Source: Aneurinibacillus soli
Lineage (GTDB): Bacteria; Bacillota; Bacilli; Aneurinibacillales; Aneurinibacillaceae
Reading direction: 5' to 3'
NCBI RefSeq assembly: GCF_002355375.1
Contig: NZ_AP017312.1
Coordinates: 2,931,001-2,995,000, forward strand
DNA length: 64,000 nucleotides
The translations under genes and the position numbers were made by a program. Positions 24,470 through 33,780 of this stretch are shown one piece after another (positions within the stretch are counted from its first letter, which is position 1; each line of letters starts with the position of its first letter). A model generated the notes under the pieces. That model had not been told where the DNA came from, did no database searches, and saw only the letters and a list, made by a program, of their open reading frames with translations.

Positions 24470-27115
24470 ATGAGTGAAAAATATGTATACCTGTTCCATG
24501 AAGGTAATGCGTCGATGAATGAACAGCTCGGACGTAAAGGTGCCAACCTTGCGGAGATGGCCGGTCTCACACTTCCGGTACCGCCTGGTTTTACCATTAC
24601 GACGAGCGCATGCCGACGCTTCTACGAAGAAGGAAAAAAGATTCATCCTCTGATTGAGCAGGAGATCTACAACGCACTCGGTTTACTGGAAGAAACAACA
24701 GGCAGACGTTTCGGTCATCCGGAAAACCCACTGCTTGTATCGGTTCGTTCCGGCTCATCCACTTCCATGCCCGGCATGATGGATACGGTTTTGAATCTTG
24801 GAATGAACGATTATACAGTGTCCGCCTTAGCGAAACAAAACAGGCTGACACACTTTGCATATGACTCGTACCGCCGCTTCATCCAAATGTTTAGCTCCAT
24901 CGTGCTTGGAGTGGACAGTGATCTTTTTGAAGATGAGCTCGAAAAAACGAAGGAGATAGCCGGAGTCACACAGGATTCACAATTGAACAACGAACAGTTG
25001 CTGGACCTGATCGTGACGTTTAAAGACATCGTATACCAGGAGACGGGCCAGAAGTTCCCGCAGGACCCCCGTCAGCAGCTTCTCATGTCCATTGGAGCTA
25101 TATTTGGTTCGTGGTACAACAACCGGGCGATGATTTATCGGCGCATTCACAAAATCCCGAATCATATCGGAACGGCTGTAACCATTCAGCAGATGGTATT
25201 TGGCAACCTGGGCCCGAATTCAGGAACCGGGATCGCATTCACCCGCCATCCGTCTACCGGGGATGATAACCTGTTCGGGGAATTCATGTTTAATGCCCAG
25301 GGCGAAGATATTGTGGCGGGCATCCGTACACCCCATTCGCTTGATATACTGCGTCAGAAGCTGCCAGCTGTATATGATGAATTTGAACAGGTGGCCATTC
25401 AGCTCGAACGTCATTATCACGATGTGCAGGACATTGAGTTTACCATTGAAGAGGGCAAGCTATACATTTTGCAGACACGATCTGCCAAGCGGACAGCAGA
25501 AGCAAACATTAAAATCGCAGTTGATATGGCGAATGAAGGCCTGATTACAAAAGAAGAAGCGATGTTGCGCGTAGATCCGGCTTCCCTCTCTCCACTCATG
25601 CAGCATACGATTGATCCGGAGGCAGACTTAGAAGTACTTGGCTACGGGCTTGAAGCAAGCACCGGAGCAGCCACCGGCATTATTGTATTCGACGCAGAAG
25701 AAGCGGAACGCCAGCACCGCACCGGACATTCGGTTATTCTTGTCCGCCAGGAGACAACACCGGAAGATATTCATGGTATCCTTGCTAGCGCAGGTGTGCT
25801 CACCACACGTGGCGGGGTCACAAGTCACGCAGCTGTTGTCGCACGCGATCTCGGCACACCATCTGTTGTCGGATGTGAATCATTCAAAGTAGACATGAAG
25901 CAACGCCAGCTGATTACAGATTCAACTGTGCTGCACGAAGGCGATATGATTACCATTTGCGGCTCCACCGGACGGGTCATTCTCGGTGAAGTACCGCTTG
26001 TACCGCCTAAGTTCTCACAGGAATTCCGTACACTTCTTAGCTGGGCGAATGAATATAAAACACTGGAAGTACATAGCAGCGTAAACACGCCGCAGGAAGC
26101 GGAACTGGCAGCACGCATGGGCGCGGAAGGCGTCGGCTTATGCCGCACTGAGCTCATGTTTATGGACCCAGAGCGTCTCCCGATTGTTACCCAGATGATT
26201 CTTGCCCCGACGAAGCGGGACCGGCGCAAAGCGCTGAATAAGCTTATTCCGATGCAAAAATCCGATTTCTGCGGTATCTTCCGCGCAATGGAAGGCAAAC
26301 CCGTCACCATCCGGCTACTCGATCCGCCGCTACATGAATTCCTGCCAAATCCGTCCCAGCTGGCGATTGAAATTGAACGGGCTCGTGTTGCCGGGGATAT
26401 CGAACTCCTGACGGAAAAAGAAGCATTGCAGAAGCGAATCAGTGTCCTGCATGAACTCAATCCGTCTTTTGGTCATCGGGGTTGCCGTATCGGGATTACA
26501 TACCCAGAAATTTATGAAATCCAGACACGTGCTATTGCGGAAGCGGCTCTACAGCTCAAATCACAAGGCATTCTTGTCTACCCGAATATTATCGTGCCCC
26601 TTGTCAGCGATTGGCGCGAGATGAAAGCTGTGAAAGAAAACGTGACCGAAGCATTAGAACAAGTATTCAGTGTGTACCGTGACCGCATTGACATTCCAGT
26701 CGGTGCCTTTATCGAGCTACCACGCGCCTGCATGACCGCCGATAAAATGGCACAGTACGCCGATTTCTTCACATTCGGAACGAATGATTTAACACAATCA
26801 ACGTACGGCTTTAGCCGTGATGATGCGGAAGGTAAATATCTCGCTTATTATCTCGATCATAAAATTCTGCCAGAAAACCCGTTCGTTGTGCTCGATGAGG
26901 AAGGAGTCGGTCAGCTGATTACGTACAGTATCCAGCAGGGACTCATGCAGAACCCAAATCTTCGCCTTGGTGTATGCGGCGACCATACGAGCGAGAAAAA
27001 CTCTGTTCTGTTCCTGCAGAATACCGGATTACATTTCATTTCGTGCCTGCCACCGCGCATTCCAGCGGCACGCCTGGCTGCTGCCCAAGCAGCGATTAAG
27101 GTAGGAGCTCTATAA
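24470..27115 (+). CDS. ppdK: Pyruvate, phosphate dikinase
   Basis: 881 aa (family about 875-885). It interconverts pyruvate, ATP and Pi with PEP, AMP and PPi. Domains: ATP-grasp (about 1-340, LGRKGANLAEMAGL, RSGSSTSMPGMMDTVLNLG), swivelling PEP/His domain with the phosphoryl-accepting H453 in GGVTSHAAVVARDLG, and PEP-binding barrel (about 510-875, GLCRTELMFM, FGTNDLTQSTYGFSRDDA). The catalytic Cys near residue 830 is kept (GVCGDH) but the next residues are TSEKNS instead of the usual GGEPSS or GGDPSS. Spacing from GGAGG to the ATG is long, so the start is less certain than the rest. No kinase/phosphatase regulator gene adjoins it. Confidence 0.95.
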   Translation: MSEKYVYLFHEGNASMNEQLGRKGANLAEMAGLTLPVPPGFTITTSACRRFYEEGKKIHPLIEQEIYNALGLLEETTGRRFGHPENPLLVSVRSGSSTSMPGMMDTVLNLGMNDYTVSALAKQNRLTHFAYDSYRRFIQMFSSIVLGVDSDLFEDELEKTKEIAGVTQDSQLNNEQLLDLIVTFKDIVYQETGQKFPQDPRQQLLMSIGAIFGSWYNNRAMIYRRIHKIPNHIGTAVTIQQMVFGNLGPNSGTGIAFTRHPSTGDDNLFGEFMFNAQGEDIVAGIRTPHSLDILRQKLPAVYDEFEQVAIQLERHYHDVQDIEFTIEEGKLYILQTRSAKRTAEANIKIAVDMANEGLITKEEAMLRVDPASLSPLMQHTIDPEADLEVLGYGLEASTGAATGIIVFDAEEAERQHRTGHSVILVRQETTPEDIHGILASAGVLTTRGGVTSHAAVVARDLGTPSVVGCESFKVDMKQRQLITDSTVLHEGDMITICGSTGRVILGEVPLVPPKFSQEFRTLLSWANEYKTLEVHSSVNTPQEAELAARMGAEGVGLCRTELMFMDPERLPIVTQMILAPTKRDRRKALNKLIPMQKSDFCGIFRAMEGKPVTIRLLDPPLHEFLPNPSQLAIEIERARVAGDIELLTEKEALQKRISVLHELNPSFGHRGCRIGITYPEIYEIQTRAIAEAALQLKSQGILVYPNIIVPLVSDWREMKAVKENVTEALEQVFSVYRDRIDIPVGAFIELPRACMTADKMAQYADFFTFGTNDLTQSTYGFSRDDAEGKYLAYYLDHKILPENPFVVLDEEGVGQLITYSIQQGLMQNPNLRLGVCGDHTSEKNSVLFLQNTGLHFISCLPPRIPAARLAAAQAAIKVGAL

Positions 27116-27126
27116 GAGAACGTATC

Positions 27127-27173
27127 AGGCTGTCCCAAAAGCCAGAACATGGCGAACGGGACGGCCTTTTTTT
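27127..27173 (+). terminator. Terminator of ppdK
   Basis: GGCTGTCCC (27128-27136) and GGGACGGCC (27158-27166) form the stem (one G-T pair), followed by seven T. The loop AAAAGCCAGAACATGGCGAAC recurs, mostly intact, at 18424-18446 and complemented at 43658-43678. Confidence 0.8.
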
Positions 27174-27180
27174 GTAGAAT

Positions 27181-27239
27181 CGACAACGTTTGGTGGTGAG
27201 GGAGTGGGAGAAGGAAGGAGCCGTTCGTTTCGGTACGCG
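27181..27239 (-). repeat. Fragment D of the palindromic element family
   Basis: Only one outer end is present: CGACAACGTTTGGTGG, GAGGGAGTGGGAGAAGG and GGAGCCGTTCGTTTC match the complemented right end of element J. The core and other arm are missing. Right after it (27247-27274) is a piece, GTCGCCGTATTACAGC, matching the loop of the terminator beside element C, suggesting a deletion between repeats. Confidence 0.75.
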
Positions 27240-27346
27240 ACTGCCTTAGTCGCCGTATTACAGCTTTTAAGACAGCATCTTTCTGCAACTTCGCATGCCT
27301 ACGTTTCGTACATAGTAAGGAAAAGAGAAAGAAGGAGAGGTTACTG

Positions 27347-28468
27347 TTGGACAATACAAAGAAAGAAAAACGCAGCTGGAAAACGCTTGGCGGCATTGGT
27401 GGGTTTCTGCTGCTATTCGGCGGGAAGCTAAAATTCCTGCTACCAATTCTTAAAATGGGGAAATTCGGCACGATGATCTGGACAATGCTCCTATCGATCG
27501 GCGCCTATATGTTACTTTATCCGTGGAGCATCGCGCTTGGCCTTGTGGCGATGCTACTTATTCATGAACTGGGCCATGTCTGGGCTGCAAAACGTCGGGG
27601 GCTTCCCGTCAGCTTGCCTGCCTTTATTCCGTTTTTTGGTGCGGCTGTCATGATGAAAAAACTGCCGCAGGACGCAGAGACAGAAGCGTATATTGCGATT
27701 TATGGACCGTTTATTGGCGGACTAGGTGCAGCGGCAGCGCTACTAGCAGGCTTTGCGACTGGTTCTGAACCACTGTATGTCATTGCCTTCCTCGGTTTCT
27801 CGCTGAATTTATTCAACCTGCTGCCGATGTATCCACTTGACGGAGGCAAAATTGCAGCGGCAATCTCCCGCTGGTTATGGGTGATCGGACTCGTGGGGGG
27901 ACTTGTGCTGATTGTATACTTCAAACTATTTATTCTGCTATTATTCTGGGGAATGTTCGCCTGGGAACTATACAGCAGCTACCGCCGCAAAAAGAAAGCT
28001 GCCGCAGTACCGGAACATATCGCTACCTCTCCATTTACTGCACAGTACATCGTCTGGTCGGTTCCGCAGCGTCTGTTTGATGAACAGGGTGCGTTCATTC
28101 CAGCAGTTGAACACTCGCGGCGCCTGCCATTCCACCATCTCGGAGATATCGCGGCGCAGAAAGATCTGCTTACCCTTTATTATCCAGGACTTGATCATGA
28201 AGAAACTTTCCCATTCGCTGACGGCCTGGTGCATGACGCACAGCTTGTTCAAACACGGGTAGAGGGTAATACTGTACACCTGGGCATCAAACTTGCTGTG
28301 GAACGGTATGAACCATTGCCACAGGAGGTTCATATGATCCGTGATGAACCGTACTATGAAGTACCGGCACGCACCCGCTGGATATACGGGGCGGCATACA
28401 TTGGACTTGCTGCTGTGCTTGCAGCGGGCATGATGTATACATCTATCTTTATGGATGCGGTTCGCTAA
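27347..28468 (+). CDS. Site-2 protease family membrane metallopeptidase (M50)
   Basis: 373 aa from a TTG start with AAGGAGAGG 6 nt upstream. About six hydrophobic segments in the N-terminal 220 residues hold the zinc motif HELGH (about residues 75-79) and the third-ligand motif NLLPMYPLDGG (about 158-168). The C-terminal ~150 residues are soluble and unlike PDZ domains. Intramembrane cleavage of a membrane substrate is expected; none is evident nearby. A terminator follows immediately. Confidence 0.88.
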   Translation: MDNTKKEKRSWKTLGGIGGFLLLFGGKLKFLLPILKMGKFGTMIWTMLLSIGAYMLLYPWSIALGLVAMLLIHELGHVWAAKRRGLPVSLPAFIPFFGAAVMMKKLPQDAETEAYIAIYGPFIGGLGAAAALLAGFATGSEPLYVIAFLGFSLNLFNLLPMYPLDGGKIAAAISRWLWVIGLVGGLVLIVYFKLFILLLFWGMFAWELYSSYRRKKKAAAVPEHIATSPFTAQYIVWSVPQRLFDEQGAFIPAVEHSRRLPFHHLGDIAAQKDLLTLYYPGLDHEETFPFADGLVHDAQLVQTRVEGNTVHLGIKLAVERYEPLPQEVHMIRDEPYYEVPARTRWIYGAAYIGLAAVLAAGMMYTSIFMDAVR

Positions 28469-28471
28469 CAC

Positions 28472-28500
28472 AAAAAGGAGCTCTCGATGAGCTCCTTTTT
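28472..28500. terminator. Terminator of the M50 protease gene
   Basis: AAAAAGGAGCTC and GAGCTCCTTTTT are perfectly complementary around the 5-nt loop TCGAT, with U tracts in both directions. Confidence 0.9.
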
Positions 28501-28527
28501 GCATGTGTCTCGCTTTTTCTGTTTGTG

Positions 28528-28770
28528 GAATCGTGCAAGTTTGGTGGGGAAGTCGAGAAGAGAGAAGCCGTTCGCCCGGGTACGCTTGGCGGGGAAGTCT
28601 AAACTGTCCGCTTCAGGAGCCCGGCGAACTCGCCCGCAAAAGGTACCCACGATGTTTTTCATGGACGGATTGCGGGCAAAGGCCCGTTCGCCAGTCTCCT
28701 TCCGCTAGGGGACAAGCGTACAGACGCTCTCTTGCTTCTCTCTTCTCTCCTCCCAACAACGTTTCGATTC
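28528..28770 (+). repeat. Palindromic element E1 (faces E2)
   Basis: 243 bp between GAATCG and CGATTC. Outer arm GAGAAGAGAGAAGC pairs with GCTTCTCTCTTCTC; GTACGCTTG pairs with CAAGCGTAC. Core: GGCGAAC, TC, GCCCGCAA on the left; TTGCGGGC, AAAGGCCC, GTTCGCC on the right. Nearly identical to element K 32 kb away. Confidence 0.93.
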
Positions 28771-28784
28771 AAAAAAGACAAAGT

Positions 28785-28835
28785 CCAGAATGTACGGCAA
28801 AGCCGTACTAAAAGTGTACTTGATTGATGGACTTG
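28785..28835. repeat. Linker hairpin between E1 and E2
   Basis: GTACGGC, AAA, GCCGTAC (28792-28808) is a perfect 7-bp hairpin; around it AAGTCCA pairs with TGGACTT just before E2. The same linker is found between K and L, and in degenerate form between F and G, so the pairs move or are conserved as one composite unit. Confidence 0.75.
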
Positions 28836-29067
28836 CCCAACTTTCGGTAGGAGCGGAGAAGGGAGGCATCACGGAACGCCTGTACGCGCGTTGCCCAGCG
28901 GAAGGGATCTGGTGCACGGGCTTTTGCCCATAACTCTTCTGTGAACCTTCATCCTGTCCTTTTATGGGCGAGTGCACTGGAGCCCTGGAGCGGCCAGATT
29001 TACTCCCCTGCCAAGCGTACCGAAGTGACAGATGCCTCCCTTCTCCGCTCCTCCACTACACGTTGGG
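28836..29067 (-). repeat. Palindromic element E2 (reversed)
   Basis: 232 bp. Outer arm AGGAGCGGAGAAGGGAGGCATC pairs with the complementary run near 29030-29053. On the minus strand the core reads GTGCAC, TC, GCCCATAA against TTATGGGC, AAAAGCCC, GTGCAC. Inner stem sequence differs from E1 but with compensating changes. Confidence 0.92.
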
Positions 29068-29094
29068 AAGCTCCATCCCCTCCCTCAAGCCACG

Positions 29095-29502
29095 CTACTC
29101 AAGCGGCTTCAGCTCAAACCCATCCTCAAACAACTGCTTATACCGAATGTCCGCAAATGGCACATCCGAATGTGTATAATAACGCGTGTCAAACACAATC
29201 CGTCCGTCTTCCGGGAATCCGAGATTATCAAAGTATGGTTTGGCAAGTACAAGTCGTCTCTGAATTTCCGTCCACGCTTCATACTGCCAGCAAATCTCAA
29301 GCTTATCGTTGAAGATGCTAAAATGCACGCCGGTCTCTGTAATATACGGCATAACTTTCGTGTGCATAATGTCACCATTCCACACCATCATATCTCCATT
29401 CGCAAGCAAAATCCCGCGTGCGTACTTCTCATCACGGTATATGCTTTTCGCGTCACGCCGTGTCGGATTCGTACACAAAAACAAATCATCCAGATTGCCC
29501 AA
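29095..29502 (-). CDS. Hypothetical protein, 135 aa
   Basis: The frame begins at a TTG with GGTGGAG 3 nt upstream. The protein is acidic-aromatic, with many Trp/Tyr/Phe residues (MMVWNGDIMHTKVMPYITE, ICWQYEAWTEIQRRLVLAKPYF, FDTRYYTHSDVPF), no signal peptide and no membrane segment. I recognise no family. It follows dnaD on the same strand after 74 nt and may be cotranscribed. Its 3' end is 28 nt from the E1/E2 repeat pair. Confidence 0.65.
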   Translation of the reverse strand: MGNLDDLFLCTNPTRRDAKSIYRDEKYARGILLANGDMMVWNGDIMHTKVMPYITETGVHFSIFNDKLEICWQYEAWTEIQRRLVLAKPYFDNLGFPEDGRIVFDTRYYTHSDVPFADIRYKQLFEDGFELKPLE

Positions 29503-29576
29503 TCACTCCACCCCGTTTTATTTATTTATCTTGTAACTTATATTATTTCGTACCCATGAATACATATTCCTGCCTA

Positions 29577-30308
29577 TTACACGTCAGTTTCCTCTTCCAG
29601 CCAGTTATAAAATGGGAACTCCTGCGATGTTGCAGCACCGGATTGCACCGCTTCCCGTTTCTCCATCGAACGTGGCTGCTGATGCTTTCGAAACTTCAGA
29701 CTATGTTCACGTGCTTGCTTGGGGGTACGGATATTCTGGCGATGCCATTCAAACAAAATCCGATCAATATACCGAAAAAACAGCTTACCTGAAATAACTG
29801 CTTCCCGCAGGGCTGACATGATAAGCGCTTCAGAATATCCGTCCTGATCAAGCCACATTGCCAGATTCTCGCACTCAATCGGCGACAGCGGACGACCAAA
29901 CTCTTCTTCAAAAATGGCGTACAAGTTTTTGGTCCGACTCTCTTCCGTTTTCTCCTGCCGAGCCCGCGCCTTCTCCTGCAGACAGGCGACGATTCTCCGA
30001 TACAACAACGTGAAGCAGTACCATTCCGAACGCACGCCCGTTGTGCTGTCTACTGCTTCCTCAATGGATAGGTACTGCTGCTGCACAAGGCGCTGCATCA
30101 TTTTCACAATCTCTGCTGCATCCTTCGACATCCGCTCTTCGAGTTCATACAGCGTCGGGAAGCGATTCCCTTCTGTTTTAAATACGAGGAGATGAATGAT
30201 AAGCATCATCTCCTCGTCTGCTAAACCAATCTGCCGATAATGCCGAAGCAAAAGACTTGGCAACGCCGTTGTTCCCGCTTCCAGCATTTCCAGTATGATA
30301 TCACTCAT
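29577..30308 (-). CDS. dnaD: Primosome protein DnaD
   Basis: 243 aa from the ATG with AGGGGTGG upstream; six earlier in-frame codons were discarded. DnaD works with DnaB and DnaI in loading the replicative helicase. The N-terminal winged-helix region (about 1-100, LLLRHYRQIGLADEEMMLIIHLL, FPTLYELEERM) and the C-terminal DnaD domain (about 125-195, LYAIFEEEFGRPLSPIECENLAMWLDQDGYSEALIMSALREAV) end in the YIDRILFEWHRQNIRTP motif used for DNA binding. In B. subtilis dnaD is near aspB and dinG; here a chemoreceptor gene intervenes. Confidence 0.93.
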   Translation of the reverse strand: MSDIILEMLEAGTTALPSLLLRHYRQIGLADEEMMLIIHLLVFKTEGNRFPTLYELEERMSKDAAEIVKMMQRLVQQQYLSIEEAVDSTTGVRSEWYCFTLLYRRIVACLQEKARARQEKTEESRTKNLYAIFEEEFGRPLSPIECENLAMWLDQDGYSEALIMSALREAVISGKLFFRYIDRILFEWHRQNIRTPKQAREHSLKFRKHQQPRSMEKREAVQSGAATSQEFPFYNWLEEETDV

Positions 30309-30632
30309 CGAAATTCCACCCCTCATGTATGACGATTATAGCAGGATATGATCGACAAGTTTAGTCTTGCAAATCAACTTTCTTTACGTAAGGATACAGA
30401 CGATGCAACAAGTACAGATATCACATAGATTTTTTACTGGAATTTCACGGGTTTTACGGATACAATTAACGATGGAATAAGAACCGGATCTTCGAACGAA
30501 ATTCCTCAGTAAAAGCGGATGAAGTTATGCTGTGCCTTCTCATTCGCGGGAAATCTCGCTACTACAACTTTCCAATTATTATGACAACTGCTTATACCAT
30601 CTTCAAAGCAAATTATAGAAGGGAGAAATGCA
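30309..30632. other. Gene-free gap upstream of dnaD and the chemoreceptor gene
   Basis: A 324-bp divergent control region. I see no convincing consensus promoter, riboswitch core or long palindrome. Several TACAAT/TATAAT-like words occur, but none with a good -35 at 16-18 bp. Confidence 0.5.
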
Positions 30633-32381
30633 ATGAACAGTTTGCAAACAAAACTTCTGTTATTTTTCGGGAGCTTAATTCTGTTTGCCGGACTGGTGCT
30701 TAGCTACATTCTGTACGCAAGCTCCACAGAACTTGTCCTGTCTTCTGTCGGTACGCAGGCCAAAATCACAGCAGACAAAGCACGGGCACTGGTCGATGTC
30801 GACACATTAGCCACCCTGACAACGGAGGCACTCAAAAAAACGGACGATGAAGAAAATGCTAAGCGGGTAACCACTCTGCCAGGCTATGCCGCTATGCGAG
30901 AAAAGCTGTATACATACAAAGAAATGAATGGACTGAAATACTTATATACCATGGTAGAAGTCAAACCGGGTACATATGCATACATCGTAGACGGAGCTGC
31001 TCCAGATAATAAAGACGTCTCCCTGCCTGGCTTCACGGAAAAAAATGTGTATCCCCAATTAGCTTCTGTTTTCGCAACAAAAACTGCACAAATCGGTGAG
31101 CTAAATTACGACGCAGAATATGGGGCGACCATTACGGCTTATGTGCCCGTAACAGATAAAGCAGGGCACATGATCGGCATCATTGGAGCAGACTTTGATG
31201 CGACGGCGATTTATACACTCATGAGCAGCCAGAAAAAAAATATGATCCTCACAACCTTCCTTATTCTCTTACTGGCTCTGATCATCACCTATATATTTAC
31301 CCGTCTTATTGTCCGTCCACTTCGCCGTCTGTCCCATACGGTACAAAAGATTCGTACCGGGGATTTGACCGCACACTTTGCCCACACAGGCAAAGATGAA
31401 ATCGGACAGCTTGCCCACGCGTTCGAGGAAATGGTGTACGACCTTAATGCAATGATCGGTGGAATTCGTAGCAGTTCACGCCAATTGACTGATTCATCAG
31501 GTGAGCTGAATCAGAGTAAAGAAGTCGCTGTCAGTGCCAGCGAACGCATGGTTGAACAGGTCGAGCAACTGAAGTGCGGTGCTGATAACCAGCTTAGCAT
31601 CATTCAAGATGTGAATCGTACCGTACAGGCAGTCTCTCAAGAGATCGAGAATATTGCAGCTCGGGCCGGGAGCGTATACCAGCGTTCTGAGGCCGCCGCC
31701 GCTCTCGCGCGTCAGGGACATACTGATATCGCAAACGCAGTCGAACAGGTGCGAGCCATTCAGACGTTGCAAACATCGCTTGAAGCAGACATCGCCCATC
31801 TCGGCCAACGCTCTCAGGAAATTGACGAAATCATCGTAGCTATTAGTGAAATAGCAGAACAAACCAATCTACTCGCCCTGAATGCAGCCATTGAAGCAGC
31901 CCGCGCCGGGGAAGCAGGCAAAGGATTCGCTGTCGTAGCAGATGAAGTACGTAAGCTGGCTGAACAATCCGGTAAAGCCGCTAGCCGTATCGCCTATCTG
32001 ATTCAAGAAATTCAGTCTCATACATCACATGTTATCGAGCAGATGAGCGCTTCCACAGGACAAATCGACAGTGGTGCTACTGTAATCGAACGCTCCGGTA
32101 ATGCCTTTACCGCCATTCTGGATGCCATTCACACGGTTACCAAACAAATCGAAGAGGTGACCGGATTCACACGTGAGCTAGCTGCAAATAGTCGGACCAT
32201 TACAGGCTCAATCAGTGAAGTAGAGGCCATCGCCTCCCGCACATCAGCGGCAACTGTCGACTTCGGCATGCTGACAAGTGAGCAGCAGGCGGTCATCGAA
32301 GAGTTTACTGCCTCGATTGATGAACTGACACGGATGTCGCACCAGTTGCATGCCCTAATCGGGAAATTCAAGGTGGAATAG
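30633..32381 (+). CDS. Methyl-accepting chemotaxis protein
   Basis: 582 aa. Membrane helix 1 (about 7-29), an extracytoplasmic sensor of about 170 residues with a Cache-like pattern (ending [23 protein letters not shown]), helix 2 (about 204-226), HAMP (about 226-278, [21 protein letters not shown]) and the cytoplasmic signalling hairpin whose tip [22 protein letters not shown] (about 410-431) binds CheA/CheW. AGAAGGGAG precedes the ATG. It is a single gene with its own terminator. Ligand unknown. Confidence 0.95.
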   Translation: MNSLQTKLLLFFGSLILFAGLVLSYILYASSTELVLSSVGTQAKITADKARALVDVDTLATLTTEALKKTDDEENAKRVTTLPGYAAMREKLYTYKEMNGLKYLYTMVEVKPGTYAYIVDGAAPDNKDVSLPGFTEKNVYPQLASVFATKTAQIGELNYDAEYGATITAYVPVTDKAGHMIGIIGADFDATAIYTLMSSQKKNMILTTFLILLLALIITYIFTRLIVRPLRRLSHTVQKIRTGDLTAHFAHTGKDEIGQLAHAFEEMVYDLNAMIGGIRSSSRQLTDSSGELNQSKEVAVSASERMVEQVEQLKCGADNQLSIIQDVNRTVQAVSQEIENIAARAGSVYQRSEAAAALARQGHTDIANAVEQVRAIQTLQTSLEADIAHLGQRSQEIDEIIVAISEIAEQTNLLALNAAIEAARAGEAGKGFAVVADEVRKLAEQSGKAASRIAYLIQEIQSHTSHVIEQMSASTGQIDSGATVIERSGNAFTAILDAIHTVTKQIEEVTGFTRELAANSRTITGSISEVEAIASRTSAATVDFGMLTSEQQAVIEEFTASIDELTRMSHQLHALIGKFKVE

Positions 32382-32402
32382 AAGTAATAAGAAAGTTAGA
32401 CG

Positions 32403-32443
32403 AAAAAAAGGCTGTCCCATTAACTCCCGGGACAGCCTTTTTG
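32403..32443. terminator. Bidirectional terminator between the chemoreceptor and aspartate aminotransferase genes
   Basis: GGCTGTCCC (32410-32418) and GGGACAGCC (32429-32437) are perfectly complementary, with A7 before and T5 after. Confidence 0.9.
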
Positions 32444-32460
32444 CCTACTACTTGCTATGT

Positions 32461-33639
32461 TTATTCGCCTTCTACAAACTTTTTGATACGCGCCAGACCT
32501 TTTTGGAGCTGTTCAAGCGAAGTTGCATATGAAATACGAATATGGTTCGGCGCACCGAAACCACTGCCCGGAATAAGAGCTACGTATTCTTTTGCCAGCA
32601 GTGCTTCTGCCCATGCATCTACATCGGAATAGCCGCCTTTTTTCATCGCTTCGCTTACGTTTGCAAACAGGTAGAATGCACCCTTCGGCGCCACACAGTG
32701 AATGCCGTCAATGTCGTTCATCAGGTCTACTACTGCTTTGCGGCGCTTGTCGAATTCAACACGCATCATCTCAAGCGCTTCCTGCGAGCCCTCGAGTGCT
32801 GCAAGTGCACCGTACTGTGCAAATGTTGTCGGGTTAGATGTACTGTGGCTTGACAGGTTCGTCATCGCTTTAATAAGCCCTTCGTTCCCTGCCGCATAGC
32901 CAATCCGCCAGCCTGTCATGGAATATGGTTTAGACATACCGTTAATGACAACCGTACGGTCATACACTTCCTGTCCAAGGCTTGCGATGCTTACATGTTC
33001 TGCTCCATCATATACAAGCTTCTCATAAATTTCATCCGATACGATCAGGATGTCTTTTTCCACACATACGTCTGCAATCGCCTGCAGCTCGTCACGGCTG
33101 TAGATGCTACCAGTCGGATTGCTCGGGGAGTTAATCACGACCGCACGTGTTTTGTCGGTAATCGCGTCACGCAGCTGCTGCGGCGTAATTTTGAATTCGT
33201 TCGCTTCCGCACCTTCTACGAATACCGGAATACCATCCGCAAGAGTTACCATTTCCGGGTAGCTTACCCAGTACGGAATCGGTACGATTACTTCATCGCC
33301 CGGATCAAGAATTGCCTGGAACAAGTTATATAATGCATGTTTCGCACCGTTGCATACAACGATCTGCGACGACTTATATGTCAGGTTATTATCGCGCTGA
33401 AGTTTATCGCAGATTGCCTGCTTTAATTCTACAATACCAGACGCTGCTGTGTATTTTGTCTGGCCTTCCTCCATCGCTTTAACAGCCGCATCAATAATAT
33501 GCTGCGGAGTGTTAAAGTCCGGTTCACCGGCACCAAGACCTACCACATCATAACCCTGGCTTTTCAGTTCTTTCGCTTTTGCCGTGATGGCAAGCGTCTT
33601 GGATGGAGTAATCTGCGCTACGCGCTGTGCTAACTTCAT
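32461..33639 (-). CDS. aspB: Aspartate aminotransferase (class I/II PLP)
   Basis: 392 aa from MKLAQRVAQI (GAGGAGG 7 nt upstream). It interconverts aspartate and oxaloacetate with glutamate. Motifs: GAGEPDFNTP (about 38-47), YTAASGIVELKQAI, NSPSNPTGSIY, DEIYEKLVYDG and the PLP lysine in GMSKPYSMTGWRIGYAAG (about 233-250), all of the AspB (1-gamma) subgroup. In B. subtilis aspB also lies close to dnaD and dinG. It is followed by a strong terminator shared with the chemoreceptor gene. Confidence 0.93.
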   Translation of the reverse strand: MKLAQRVAQITPSKTLAITAKAKELKSQGYDVVGLGAGEPDFNTPQHIIDAAVKAMEEGQTKYTAASGIVELKQAICDKLQRDNNLTYKSSQIVVCNGAKHALYNLFQAILDPGDEVIVPIPYWVSYPEMVTLADGIPVFVEGAEANEFKITPQQLRDAITDKTRAVVINSPSNPTGSIYSRDELQAIADVCVEKDILIVSDEIYEKLVYDGAEHVSIASLGQEVYDRTVVINGMSKPYSMTGWRIGYAAGNEGLIKAMTNLSSHSTSNPTTFAQYGALAALEGSQEALEMMRVEFDKRRKAVVDLMNDIDGIHCVAPKGAFYLFANVSEAMKKGGYSDVDAWAEALLAKEYVALIPGSGFGAPNHIRISYATSLEQLQKGLARIKKFVEGE

Positions 33640-33723
33640 TACAGGGACCTCCTCAATCAAATCAAAAGTATGTACTATTTTATGAATTCATATCTTCTGT
33701 TCATTGTACTCCTAATATGTAAA

Positions 33724-33762
33724 AAAAGAAAGAAAGAAGCAACCGAAATTGGCTGCTTCTTT
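33724..33762 (-). terminator. Terminator of the FtsH-like gene
   Basis: AGAAGCAACC (33735-33744) and GGCTGCTTCT (33751-33760) pair with one mismatch; on the minus strand the stem is followed by TTCTTTCTTTTTTT. Confidence 0.8.
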
Positions 33763-33780
33763 TGCAACATGCAATTTTTT

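Noticed and set aside
28528-29067. CRISPR-like repeat array
   Set aside because: Repeats are long hairpins in inverted pairs, not short direct repeats with regular unique spacers, and no cas genes are present.
30309-30632. Cyclic-di-GMP riboswitch upstream of the chemoreceptor gene
   Set aside because: Such genes sometimes carry GEMM riboswitches, but the conserved GEMM core and its two hairpins are not found here.
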